This document shows positions 7,949 to 16,077 of a DNA stretch of 64,000 bases, piece by piece. The notes under the pieces were generated by a model. That model worked only from the letters and a program-made list of their open reading frames with translations. It ran no database searches and was not told the DNA's origin. Origin of the DNA: Nonomuraea gerenzanensis. Lineage in GTDB: Bacteria > Actinomycetota > Actinomycetes > Streptosporangiales > Streptosporangiaceae. Both the position numbers and the translations under genes were made by a program. Within the stretch, counting starts at the first letter, position 1, and every line of letters begins with the position of its first letter. The stretch lies in assembly GCF_020215645.1 (NCBI RefSeq), contig NZ_CP084058.1, positions 1,364,001 through 1,428,000 of the forward strand. The letters are read 5' to 3'.

Positions 7949-8668
7949 ATCAACCGCCTTGTGCTGTGGAACGTCGATCTGACGCTCGTCGACGTCACCA
8001 TCGTGACCAGGGACGCCTACGCCGAGGCGTTCCGCTTCGTGACCGGGCGACCGCTGGTCAAGCTCGTGCCCCCAGCGGGCCGTCCGGACTCCGAGATCGT
8101 CTTCGAGACGCTCGCCGTCAACGGCATCGTGGCCGAGGACGACCACCTGCCCCGCTTCCTGTCGGCCCTCGCCACGGCCTTCGCCGACCGGCGCGGGCGG
8201 CTGGCGGCCGACGGGCGGATGATGCCCGGGGCCAAGGCGGCGCTCAAGGCCGTCTCGCGGCTCGACGGCGTGGTGCAGACGGTGCTCACCGGGACGATCA
8301 GGGCGAACGCCGTGCACAAGCTGAAGGCTTTCGGGCTGGAGAAGTACGTCGACTTCGAGCTCGGGGGGTATGGCGAGGAGGTGTATCCCAAGGCGACGCT
8401 GCTGCAGGTGGCGCAGTCGCGGGCCAAGCAGCGGCTGGGGGTGGCGTTCACGGCCGCCAACACCGTGGTCATCGGCGACTCCACCCGGGATGTGCAGGCT
8501 GCCAAGATCGGTGGGGCTGGGATGATCGGGGTGGCTTCCGGGCGGTCGATGGCGTCCGAGCTGCGGGAGGCGGGGGCTGACATCGTGCTGCCTGATCTGT
8601 CCAACGCCTCCGAGGTGGTGGCGGCTGTCGCGGCCCTGACCGCGCCGCTGGACCGCGCGGCCGGTTGA
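7949..8668 (+). CDS. HAD-like protein lacking the catalytic nucleophile; unusual start
   Basis: About 239 aa. HAD fold with motif I LVLWNVDLTLVD, motif III Lys in VYPKATLL and motif IV VVIGDSTRDVQAAK, but the motif I nucleophile Asp is Asn (codon AAC), so ordinary phosphatase chemistry is doubtful. The start is also odd. A perfect AGGAGG at 7938-7943 is positioned for codon 7949, which is ATC, not ATG. The in-frame TTG at 7922 overlaps a -10-like TACCCT (7917-7922) and so probably is not transcribed; GTG 7961 is the next standard codon but is 17 nt from the ribosome site. I place the start at 7949 (rare AUC initiation, or a sequence variant) with GTG 7961 as alternative. Confidence 0.7.
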   Translation: MNRLVLWNVDLTLVDVTIVTRDAYAEAFRFVTGRPLVKLVPPAGRPDSEIVFETLAVNGIVAEDDHLPRFLSALATAFADRRGRLAADGRMMPGAKAALKAVSRLDGVVQTVLTGTIRANAVHKLKAFGLEKYVDFELGGYGEEVYPKATLLQVAQSRAKQRLGVAFTAANTVVIGDSTRDVQAAKIGGAGMIGVASGRSMASELREAGADIVLPDLSNASEVVAAVAALTAPLDRAAG

Positions 8669-8669
8669 C

Positions 8670-8700
8670 GGCGGCGGCCGGCGTACGGCCGGCCGCCGCC
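8670..8700. terminator. Bidirectional stem-loop between convergent genes
   Basis: Perfect 12-bp inverted repeat GGCGGCGGCCGG (8670-8681) and CCGGCCGCCGCC (8689-8700) with a 7-nt loop. It sits exactly between the HAD-like gene ending at 8668 and the PBP gene ending at 8705 on the other strand, so it can serve both. Confidence 0.75.
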
Positions 8701-8704
8701 CGCC

Positions 8705-10273
8705 TCAGGGGAGGGCGCGCAGGAAGCGGGCCGCGATCGGGGCCGCGACGGCGGAGCCCGCGCCGCCGCCCTCGACGATCACCGCGAACGCCAGGTCCCC
8801 CCGATACCCGATGAACCACGAGTGCGCGGGCGGCTCCTTGCCCGAGCCGTACTCCGCCGTCCCCGTCTTGCCCGCCGTTCCGGCGGGAAAGCTGACCCCG
8901 TGGGCGGTGCCGTCGGTGACGACGGCGGGCATGAGCCGGCGCAGGGCCTTGACCACGCCGCCTTCCAGGGGCCGTGTCGAGGCAGTCCGACCGTCCGGGA
9001 TGGGCTCGCCGGTGACCAGCCGGGGCGGGACGTAGGAGCCCGAGGCGATGGCGGCGGCGACCGAGGCCATGTTGAGCGGGCTGGCCAGCACCCGGCCCTG
9101 CCCGATCGAGGCGGAGGCGAGGTCCGTGTCGTCCTTGGGGTCGGGGAACTCGGCGCGCACGGCCGGCACCCCCGGCGTGATGGCGGTGCCGAAGCCGAAG
9201 CTCCTGGCGACCTGGCCCAGCCGGCCGCCGTTCAGCTCGGCCACGCTCATCTCGCCGAACGTGGTGTTGCAGGAGTGCGCGAACGCTTCCCGGAAGGAGA
9301 GCGTGCCGAAGTCCTTGAAGCCCGCGTTGTGGAACGGGAAGCCGCCGATGTTCTTCTCGGCCGGGCAGGTGACCTGCTGACCGGGCTCGACCCCGTCGGC
9401 GACCAGCGCGGAGGCCGTCACGACCTTGAACGTGGAGCCCGGCGGATACTTGCCGAGCAGCGCCCGGTTGAACCCGCCCGGCGCGTTGACCACGGCCAGG
9501 ATCTCCCCCGTGGAGGCCCGCAGCGCGACCAGGGAGGCCGGCTTGTCCTCGCCCTCCAGTGCCTCGGCCCCCGCCCGGTGCACCTTCAGGTCGATGGTGG
9601 TCTGGATCGGCTCCTGCCCGGCCTGCTGCGCGGCGACGGTCTTGACGCGTTCGTCGCCCTGGTAGAGGTCGATCCTCGTGCGGGACAGCGCCGCGAACCG
9701 GTCGGGGAAGGTCTGCTTCATGCCCTCGACGAGCTGCTGCACCGAGCCGGGCGCGCTCGCGTTGTTGAGGTCGGTGCCGTCGGCGGCCAGGACGCGCACG
9801 GGGTCGCCCCGCTGGGCGACCAGCTTGAGTGACATGCCCTTCTTCAGCAGAGGGTGGAGGGTGGCGGGGGTCCAGGCCACCTTCCAGGTACGGTCGTGCT
9901 CGACGAGCCGGAGCCTGCCGTCATAGGCCCAGGCACGCGCGCCGGACAGGCCCGCCTTGAACGCCACGGTGTCGTCGTCCGACACCTCGCCCGGGCGGAA
10001 GGTGGCGCGGGTGGCCTTGAGGTCGGTGAGGAAGCGCCGGTGCTGGCGCTCGAAGTCGGCGGGCGGGTCGGCGACCAGCGCCCGCATCGCCGCGTAGTCC
10101 TGCGCGGACCAGGCGGCCAGGTACCGCCCGGCCGTCTCCTCCGGCGAGCCCTCGACCCGCAGCGCCCAGACGACGCCGCCCGCCACGAGGGCCGGGACCA
10201 GGAGCGCCGCCACGAGCCACGGCCACCGCCTTCGGCGCCGTTTGCCATAGATTCTCCCCGTTTGTGGTGCCAT
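8705..10273 (-). CDS. Penicillin-binding protein with MecA_N (NTF2-like) domain, class B transpeptidase
   Basis: 522 aa. N-terminal membrane anchor after a cluster of Arg (about 13-36), an NTF2-like MecA_N domain (about 40-150; SPEETAGRYLAAWSAQDY...), a linker, and a transpeptidase domain with all three penicilloyl-serine motifs: Ser280-x-x-Lys in PPGSTFK, SCN at 334-336 and KTG at 469-471. It should cross-link peptidoglycan outside the membrane. The MecA_N domain is shared with low-affinity PBPs such as PBP2a. The ATG at 10273 (MAPQTGRIYG) is the true start; the frame stays open upstream but only as antisense to the LysR gene. It is divergent from a LysR/serine hydrolase operon with 87 bp between, suggesting regulation by beta-lactams or muropeptides. 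Confidence 0.9.
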   Translation of the reverse strand: MAPQTGRIYGKRRRRRWPWLVAALLVPALVAGGVVWALRVEGSPEETAGRYLAAWSAQDYAAMRALVADPPADFERQHRRFLTDLKATRATFRPGEVSDDDTVAFKAGLSGARAWAYDGRLRLVEHDRTWKVAWTPATLHPLLKKGMSLKLVAQRGDPVRVLAADGTDLNNASAPGSVQQLVEGMKQTFPDRFAALSRTRIDLYQGDERVKTVAAQQAGQEPIQTTIDLKVHRAGAEALEGEDKPASLVALRASTGEILAVVNAPGGFNRALLGKYPPGSTFKVVTASALVADGVEPGQQVTCPAEKNIGGFPFHNAGFKDFGTLSFREAFAHSCNTTFGEMSVAELNGGRLGQVARSFGFGTAITPGVPAVRAEFPDPKDDTDLASASIGQGRVLASPLNMASVAAAIASGSYVPPRLVTGEPIPDGRTASTRPLEGGVVKALRRLMPAVVTDGTAHGVSFPAGTAGKTGTAEYGSGKEPPAHSWFIGYRGDLAFAVIVEGGGAGSAVAAPIAARFLRALP

Positions 10274-10283
10274 GACGGAGAGA

Positions 10284-10307
10284 ACACCAGAGCCGCCACA
10301 CTGGTGT
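10284..10307. promoter_or_regulatory. Inverted repeat near the PBP start
   Basis: Perfect 7-bp arms ACACCAG (10284-10290) and CTGGTGT (10301-10307) with 10 nt between, 11 bp upstream of the PBP ATG on the minus strand. It is a candidate operator, or a 5' leader hairpin if transcription starts further upstream. Confidence 0.5.
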
Positions 10308-10328
10308 CCAATATTGATATGACCGGAT

Positions 10329-10352
10329 TCCAGATATAAATCTGGATATAGT
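10329..10352. promoter_or_regulatory. LysR operator-like palindrome abutting a -10 box
   Basis: TCCAGATATAAATCTGGA (10329-10346) is a perfect 7-4-7 palindrome. It abuts a -10-like TATAGT (10347-10352), which is 8 nt from ATG 10361, so the LysR mRNA is probably leaderless and the palindrome fills the -35/-10 spacer. The half-word GATAT also occurs three times here (10316, 10333, 10345). LysR regulators commonly bind such sites between divergent genes and repress themselves. Confidence 0.6.
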
Positions 10353-10360
10353 GGCTGGTC

Positions 10361-11281
10361 ATGGACCTGGTCCGGCATCTCCGCTACTTCATCGTGGTGG
10401 CGGAGGAACTGCACTTCGGCAACGCGGCGATCCGGCTCGGCATGGCCCAGCCGCCACTCAGCCAGCGCATCAAGCGGCTGGAGGAGGAGCTGGGCGTGCG
10501 GCTGTTCGACCGCTCGGCCCGCCAGGTCAGGCTGACCGAGCCGGGCCGGCTGCTGCTGGGCGAGGCCCGCGAGATCGTCGGCCGCGTGGAGCGGCTGCAC
10601 GAGCTGGCCAGGCAGGGCGGCCGGGGCACGGTGCTGAAGGTGGGGGTGCCGCCCGACCTGGCCGCGACGGTGCTGGCCGCCCTGGTCGCGGCCTTCCGCG
10701 AGAGCAGCCCCGAGGTACGCCTGGCGCCCGCCGAGATCTGGACGGCCGACCAGGTGGCGGCGCTGGCCGAGGGCACGATCGACGTCGGCCTGGTCCGCCA
10801 TCCCGTGACCGCGCCCGGCCTGACGTTCGGCCAGGTGCTGGTGCAGGCGCAGGGCGTGCTGGTGGCCGAGGGGGACCCGCTGGCGAACGTCGGCGAGGTG
10901 CACCTGGCCGACCTGGCGGGCCGCGAGCTGCTGATGCCGCCCAAGGAGGGCGAGCCGGGCTGGCGCGCCGAGGTGCTGGCGGAGTGCCGCCGCCAGGGCT
11001 TCGTGCCCGCGCAGGTGCACGACGGCGCCGGGCTCGGGCTGGTGCTGGCGGGCGCGGCGGTGGCGTTCGGGCCGAGGGTGGAGCTGCCGGGGCTGTGCTG
11101 GCGGCCGCTGCTAGGCTCGCCGATCACGAGCCGGGTCTCCACCGCCTGGCGCGCGCTGACGCCTGCGTCCGCCGGCTTTTCCGCCGCGGCCGTACGTACG
11201 TTGAAGGAGAGCGCCGGGATGACCGACGAAGGCGCCGCACCCGTGCGGCGGGTCAGCCGCAGGCCGGGGATGCTGGCATGA
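10361..11281 (+). CDS. LysR-family transcriptional regulator
   Basis: 306 aa. N-terminal winged HTH (MDLVRHLRYFIVVAEELHFGNAAIRLGMAQPPLSQRIKRLEEELG..., residues 1-60) and a type-2 periplasmic-binding-like effector domain (about 90-270). Divergent from the PBP gene and overlapping the downstream serine hydrolase gene by ATGA, so the two are one operon. The layout is like AmpR-ampC and, more closely, the blaA-blaB regulatory pair described in Streptomyces cacaoi, where a LysR protein (BlaA) and a penicillin-recognising protein (BlaB) control a divergent beta-lactamase gene. By analogy it may sense wall fragments or beta-lactams; this is inference. Confidence 0.88.
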   Translation: MDLVRHLRYFIVVAEELHFGNAAIRLGMAQPPLSQRIKRLEEELGVRLFDRSARQVRLTEPGRLLLGEAREIVGRVERLHELARQGGRGTVLKVGVPPDLAATVLAALVAAFRESSPEVRLAPAEIWTADQVAALAEGTIDVGLVRHPVTAPGLTFGQVLVQAQGVLVAEGDPLANVGEVHLADLAGRELLMPPKEGEPGWRAEVLAECRRQGFVPAQVHDGAGLGLVLAGAAVAFGPRVELPGLCWRPLLGSPITSRVSTAWRALTPASAGFSAAAVRTLKESAGMTDEGAAPVRRVSRRPGMLA

Positions 11282-12135
11282 GCACGCCGGCCTTCGAGCA
11301 GCTGTTCCGGGCCGCCGGGGTCACCGGCTGGCTGTACGCGGCCGACATCGACACCGGGCACGACCTCGGGCACGGCGCCGACGAGCCGATGCCCACCGCC
11401 TCGATGTTCAAGGTGCCCTTGCTGGTGGCGCTGTGCCGGCAGGCCGACGCCGGGCTGCTCGACCTGACCGAGCGGGTCACCGTGACGGCGGCCGACCGGG
11501 TGTCCGGGCCGACCGGGATCTCCTCCATGCTCGACGACGTGACGATCTCCCTGCGCGACCTGGCGTACCTGATGATCGCGCTGAGCGACAACACCGCGGC
11601 CGACAAGCTGCTGGGCAGGGTCGGGCTGGACGTGATCGGCGCCATGCTGGAGGGGTTCGGGCTGGCGCGGACCAGGGTGGTGCAGGGCTCGGGGGAGATG
11701 CTCGGCAGTATGGACGTGGACACCGGCCACGCGTGGCCTTTCGTGGATCCCGACGACATCGCCCGGCTCAGCGTGCTGGACCCGGCGCGCACCAACCGCA
11801 GCACCGCGCGGGAGATGGCGCGGCTGTTCGGGATGATCTGGCGCGACGAGGCGGCCTCCCCCGCGTCGTGCGCGTGGATGCGCGGCGTGCTCAACATGCA
11901 GGTGTGGCCGCACCGCATGGCCTCCGGCTTCCCGTACGACGACGTGGCCGTCAGCGGCAAGACGGGCACGATGCCGACGCTGCGCTGCGAGACGGGCGTC
12001 GTCGAGTACCCCGACGGCGGCCGGTACGCGGTGTCGGTCTTCACCCGTTCCTTCAGCACCGCGCTCAACCAGCCGCGCGCCGACGCGGTGATCGGCACGG
12101 CCGCCCGTATGGCGGTGGACCACCTACGGAGGTAG
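11278..12135 (+). CDS. Class A beta-lactamase-like serine hydrolase (possible BlaB-type sensor)
   Basis: 285 aa. Contains the serine penicillin-recognising motifs SMFK (Ser42, Lys45), SDN (103-105) and KTG (228-230) with family spacing. I cannot find the omega-loop E-x-x-L-N carrying Glu166, which class A beta-lactamases need for deacylation; the corresponding stretch (about 145-175) has no such motif. There is no signal peptide or membrane helix, so the protein looks cytoplasmic, unlike secreted beta-lactamases. These features fit a regulator such as BlaB of Streptomyces cacaoi better than a resistance enzyme. ATG 11278 overlaps the LysR stop, so it is translated with it. Confidence 0.8.
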   Translation: MSTPAFEQLFRAAGVTGWLYAADIDTGHDLGHGADEPMPTASMFKVPLLVALCRQADAGLLDLTERVTVTAADRVSGPTGISSMLDDVTISLRDLAYLMIALSDNTAADKLLGRVGLDVIGAMLEGFGLARTRVVQGSGEMLGSMDVDTGHAWPFVDPDDIARLSVLDPARTNRSTAREMARLFGMIWRDEAASPASCAWMRGVLNMQVWPHRMASGFPYDDVAVSGKTGTMPTLRCETGVVEYPDGGRYAVSVFTRSFSTALNQPRADAVIGTAARMAVDHLRR

Positions 12136-12157
12136 CAAGTTATGGGGGAGACCGGGT

Positions 12158-14152
12158 ATGACATTCCCCCGGACGGGCGACAGGATGAGGCATATGGTTG
12201 CTGAGGGCGAGCTTCTCTGGGAGCCGAGCGAAGAGATCGTCGAGTCCGCCAGGCTGACCCACTACCTGCGATGGCTGGGCCGGCCCGTCGACTACGAGGA
12301 CGCGTGGCGCTGGTCGGTCGATCGGCCCGCCGAGTTCTGGACGTCGATCTGGGACTACTTCGAGGTGATCGGCGATCGCAGTGACGGGGACGTGCTGTCG
12401 GGGGAGATGCCCGGCGCCGTGTGGTTCGCCGGCAGCTCGCTCAACTACGCCGAGAACGCGCTGCGGCGGACCGAGGGCACCGCGCTCGTCTTCGTCTCCG
12501 AGGAGGGCGGCCGGCAGGAGCTGACCTGGGCCGAGCTGCGCGCGGAGGTCGCCAGAGTGCGCGCCGGGCTGGTGCGGCTGGGCGTGGGGCGCGGTGACCG
12601 GGTGGCCGGTTACCTGCCCAACATCCCGCAGGCCCTGATCGCCTTCCTGGCCACCGCCTCGCTGGGCGCCGTCTGGTCGGCCGGCTCGCCCGACTTCGGG
12701 GTGCCGAGCATCGTCGACCGGTTCAAGCAGATCGAGCCCAAGGTGCTCATCGCCGTCGACGGCTACCACTACAACGGCAGGAGCTACGACCGCTCGGCAG
12801 CGGTGAACGAGATCGCCGCCGCGCTGCCCTCCCTGCGGGCGACCGTGTGGATCCCGTACCTGGCGGCGGCAGCGGAGGGCCGCGCGCCGCAGCAGGCCGA
12901 GCCCGCGCCAGGGCACGGCGGCCAGGTGCCGCACGGCGAGGTGATCGGCTGGGAGGGGCTGCGGGCCGAGGAGGGGCCGCTGGAGTTCGAGCGGGTGCCG
13001 TTCGGCCACCCGCTGTGGATCCTCTACTCCAGCGGTACGACCGGGCTGCCCAAGCCGATCGTGCACGGCCACGGCGGCGTGGTCCTCGAACACCTCAAGT
13101 CGCTCGCCTTCCACCAGGACCTGGGCGAGGGCGAGGTGTTCTTCTGGTACACCACGACGGGCTGGATGATGTGGAACTACCTCATCGGCGCCCTGCTGGT
13201 GGGGGCCACGCCCGTGCTGTACGACGGCTCGGCCACCCATCCCTCGCCGGCCGCGCTGTGGCGGATCGCCGCCTCGGAGGGCGTGACGTACTTCGGGGTC
13301 GGGGCGCCCTACATCATGGCCTCGCTGAAGGCCGGCATCCACCCCGAGGGCCTGGAGCGGCTGCGCGGCGTCGGCTCCACCGGCTCGCCGCTGCCGCCGG
13401 AGGGCTTCGCCTGGGTGGCCGCCGAGCTGCCCGGGGTCCCGATCGGGTCGTTCTCCGGGGGGACCGACGTGTGCACCGGGTTCGTGGGGGCCACCATGCT
13501 GCACCCGATCAGGGCGGGGATCATCCCGTGCCGGTCGCTGGGGGCCAAGGTGGAGTCGTACGATCCCGCGGGCAAGCCGGTCGTGGGCGAGGTGGGGGAG
13601 CTGGTGCTGACCAGGCCGATGCCGTCCATGCCGGTCATGTTCTGGAACGACCCCGGCGGCGAGCGGTACACCGAGAGCTACTTCGACGTCTACCCCGGGG
13701 TGTGGCGGCACGGCGACTGGATCAAGATCAACGAGGACGGGAGCTGCGTCATCTACGGCCGCTCCGACTCCACGCTCAACCGCGGCGGCGTGCGGATGGG
13801 CACCAGCGAGTTCTACCGGGTCGTCGAGCGGTTCGAGGAGATCGCCGACAGCCTCGTGATCGACACGGGGCAGCTCGGGCAGGAGGGGCGGCTGCTGCTG
13901 TACGTGACGCTCGCCGAGGGCGCCACGCTGGGCGCCGCCCTGGAACGGGAGCTCTGCGACGCGCTGCGCGCGGAGCTGTCGCCGCGGCACGTGCCGAACG
14001 AGATCCGCGTCGTGCCGGGCATCCCCCGGACGCTGTCCGGGAAGAAGCTCGAGGTTCCGGTACGCAAGATCCTGCTCGGCACGCCCGTGGAGGACGCGGC
14101 CAATCCCGACGCCATGGCCAACCCGGAGGTGTTGCGGCACTTCACGCCATGA
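12158..14152 (+). CDS. Acetoacetyl-CoA synthetase
   Basis: 664 aa. Activates acetoacetate to acetoacetyl-CoA with ATP; it links ketone-body or polyhydroxybutyrate-type carbon to primary metabolism. N-terminal ACAS_N segment (LWEPSEEIVESARLTHYLRWL), AMP-binding P-loop YSSGTTGLPKP near 290-300, YTTTGWMMWN, FSGGTDVCTGF, GDWIKINEDGS and the C-terminal lysine of LSGKKLEVP, all characteristic of this family as opposed to acetyl-CoA synthetase. ATG 12158 has GGGGGAGA at 12144-12151; ATG 12194 (MVAEGELLWEP) is an alternative that still keeps the whole domain. Its 3' end overlaps the convergent fusion gene by 11 bp. Confidence 0.9.
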   Translation: MTFPRTGDRMRHMVAEGELLWEPSEEIVESARLTHYLRWLGRPVDYEDAWRWSVDRPAEFWTSIWDYFEVIGDRSDGDVLSGEMPGAVWFAGSSLNYAENALRRTEGTALVFVSEEGGRQELTWAELRAEVARVRAGLVRLGVGRGDRVAGYLPNIPQALIAFLATASLGAVWSAGSPDFGVPSIVDRFKQIEPKVLIAVDGYHYNGRSYDRSAAVNEIAAALPSLRATVWIPYLAAAAEGRAPQQAEPAPGHGGQVPHGEVIGWEGLRAEEGPLEFERVPFGHPLWILYSSGTTGLPKPIVHGHGGVVLEHLKSLAFHQDLGEGEVFFWYTTTGWMMWNYLIGALLVGATPVLYDGSATHPSPAALWRIAASEGVTYFGVGAPYIMASLKAGIHPEGLERLRGVGSTGSPLPPEGFAWVAAELPGVPIGSFSGGTDVCTGFVGATMLHPIRAGIIPCRSLGAKVESYDPAGKPVVGEVGELVLTRPMPSMPVMFWNDPGGERYTESYFDVYPGVWRHGDWIKINEDGSCVIYGRSDSTLNRGGVRMGTSEFYRVVERFEEIADSLVIDTGQLGQEGRLLLYVTLAEGATLGAALERELCDALRAELSPRHVPNEIRVVPGIPRTLSGKKLEVPVRKILLGTPVEDAANPDAMANPEVLRHFTP

Positions 14153-15968
14153 GGACGGTGACCTTGCCACGCAGGTCGCCTGCTTCCGCTCTGCGGTGGA
14201 GCTCGGCCAGGTCGGGCAGGGGGTGGGACTCCGCGATCTCGACCTTGAGCGCGCCGTCGTCGATGAGGGTGGCGAGCGTGGTCAGGTGGGCCGGGTCGTA
14301 GCGCATCACGAAGTGGCCGGCGCCGCCGGCGATCGAGACGGTCGTGCGGGCCGGCTGGGGTGCGTCGGGGATCAGGTTCAGGAGCACGTCCACGTCGGTG
14401 GGCAGGGGGGCCGTGGTGTAGTCGATCACCTCGTCCGCGCCGAGCCGCGCGACCGCGGCGGCGCTGCGCGGGCTCGCGGTCGCGAGCACGCGGGCGCCCG
14501 CCAGCTTGGCGAGTTGCACGGCGAACAGGCCGACGCCGCCGCCCGCGCCGTTGACCAGCACCCGCTGGCCGGGGGTGAGGCGGGCGTGCTCGTGGATCGC
14601 CTGCCAGGCGGTGAGCCCAGCCACGGGGACGGCGGCCGCGTCGGCCAGGGGGATGGTCTTCGGAGCCTTGGCGAGGGCGTCGGCGGGGGCGATGACGTAC
14701 TCGGCCGCCGCGCCGCTCACCATGCCGAACACGCGGTCGCCCGGGGTGAAGGTGGTGACGTGTGCGCCGGTTTCGAGGATCGTGCCGGAGACGTCCCAGC
14801 CGAGGGTGTGCGGCAGGGGTGCCTGGAACACCTCTGGTAGCAGGCCGGCGCGCAGGCCGATCTCGGAGGGGTTGAACGAGGTGGCGGCCACTTCGATGAG
14901 GACCTCTCCCGGGCCGGGGCGGGGGATGGGGAGGTCGTCGAGGCGGATCACCGAGGCGTCGCCGAAGCTGTGGATGCGCGCGGCTCGCATCAGGGGTGCC
15001 GCTCCGGGGGCAGGGCGAGCGCCGTTCGCCGGGTGCGTGTCGCTTCCCACGTGCGCCCGGCGTGCGTCGCCGCTGGGCCGGGCCGGTCGTGGGGCGGTGC
15101 GGAACGCGTCGGCGTGCTCCTCCGCCCACTCCCGGAACGCGTCGGCGTGCTCCTCCGCCCACTCCCGGAACGAGCGCGGCGCGGCCTCCGTGACCTCCTC
15201 GACCGCCGGTGAGACCGGCACCGGCGCGGGCACCAGTGCCGCCTGCGCCCGCAGCACCTCGTCCGCCACGACGGGCGGCCAGCCCTGGGCGACCATCGCG
15301 CGGTGGGCCTGCTCGGGCGCGAGCTCCTCCCACCGCGCCGGGATCCCGGTGACCTCGGAGATGATCCGCACCTGGTCCGCCTGGGAGAGGGTCTCCGGGC
15401 CCGTCAGGGTGTAGGTCTTGCCGTGGTGTCCCGCCTCCAGCAGCGCCCGGACGGCGACGGCCGCCACGTCCCGCTCGTGCACCACCGGCATGCCCGCCGC
15501 CCCGTACGCGCCGCGCACCACGCCCGCCCGCACCTGCCGCGCCCACCGCAGCGCGTTGGCCGCGAACGCGTGCGGGCGGAGGAACGTCCACTCCCCGGTC
15601 GCGTCGCCTGCCGCGTCCAGGGCCGCCTCCCGGGCCGGGTCCCGGGCCGCCTTCCCCGCCGCCTCCCCGGCCACCTCTTCGATCAGCCGCTCGACCTCGC
15701 GCTCGCCCGCACGCCGCGCGGCGGACGACAGGTAGACCACCCGCCGCCCCGCCAGCGCCCGCAACACCTCCGGCGCACCTTCGGCGGTGGCGAACGGCCA
15801 CACCAGCAGCACCGACGTCACCCCGCCCAGCGGCGGGAACGTCGCCGGGTCGCGCAGGTCGCCGTCGCGCCCGCTCAACGTCAGCACCTCGGCACCGGCC
15901 TCCCGCAGCAGCGCCACCGCGTGCCGCCCCACCGTGCCGGTCGCCCCGGTCACCAGAACCTGTTCCAC
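14142..15968 (-). CDS. Fused NmrA-like NAD(P)-binding protein and quinone oxidoreductase (MDR family)
   Basis: 608 aa in one uninterrupted frame from GTG 15968 (GAGGAGAG just upstream). The N-half (about 1-275) is an NmrA/SDR-type reductase: VLVTGATGTVGRHAV nucleotide-binding loop, YLSSAARR, and PHAFAANALRW. The C-half (about 320-608) is a zinc-free medium-chain reductase: MRAARIHSFGDASVIRL start, ATSFNPSEIGLRAG, GAGGGVGLFAVQLAKLAGARV. These are normally separate genes in actinomycetes; an internal ATG at MRAARIHSF would be a normal start. The junction holds a 33-bp tandem duplication (FREWAEEHADA twice) and a Pro/Arg-rich linker, suggesting the first gene lost its stop. Divergent from an AraC regulator that probably controls it. 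Confidence 0.8.
   Translation of the reverse strand: MEQVLVTGATGTVGRHAVALLREAGAEVLTLSGRDGDLRDPATFPPLGGVTSVLLVWPFATAEGAPEVLRALAGRRVVYLSSAARRAGEREVERLIEEVAGEAAGKAARDPAREAALDAAGDATGEWTFLRPHAFAANALRWARQVRAGVVRGAYGAAGMPVVHERDVAAVAVRALLEAGHHGKTYTLTGPETLSQADQVRIISEVTGIPARWEELAPEQAHRAMVAQGWPPVVADEVLRAQAALVPAPVPVSPAVEEVTEAAPRSFREWAEEHADAFREWAEEHADAFRTAPRPARPSGDARRAHVGSDTHPANGARPAPGAAPLMRAARIHSFGDASVIRLDDLPIPRPGPGEVLIEVAATSFNPSEIGLRAGLLPEVFQAPLPHTLGWDVSGTILETGAHVTTFTPGDRVFGMVSGAAAEYVIAPADALAKAPKTIPLADAAAVPVAGLTAWQAIHEHARLTPGQRVLVNGAGGGVGLFAVQLAKLAGARVLATASPRSAAAVARLGADEVIDYTTAPLPTDVDVLLNLIPDAPQPARTTVSIAGGAGHFVMRYDPAHLTTLATLIDDGALKVEIAESHPLPDLAELHRRAEAGDLRGKVTVLMA
15101..15172. repeat. 33-bp tandem duplication in the fusion linker
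   Basis: Two identical 33-bp units, 15101-15133 and 15134-15166, followed by the first bases of a third. It encodes FREWAEEHADA twice on the minus strand, at what would be the C-terminal end of the NmrA-like half. In-frame, so the protein is extended and not broken. Confidence 0.9.
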
Positions 15969-16077
15969 GTCCGCTCTCCTCTCGTCGCAGGAACACCGTA
16001 GGGAGCGGCGGAGAGATGGCCAATGCGTTCAGGTCTTCCCTTCATACGTCAGCGTCTTCGTGGCTAGAGTCTGCGAT

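Noticed and set aside
10274..11020. N-terminal extension of the minus-strand PBP into the LysR gene
   Set aside because: The extension is antisense to the LysR coding region; the membrane anchor and MAPQTG start at 10273 fit the family.
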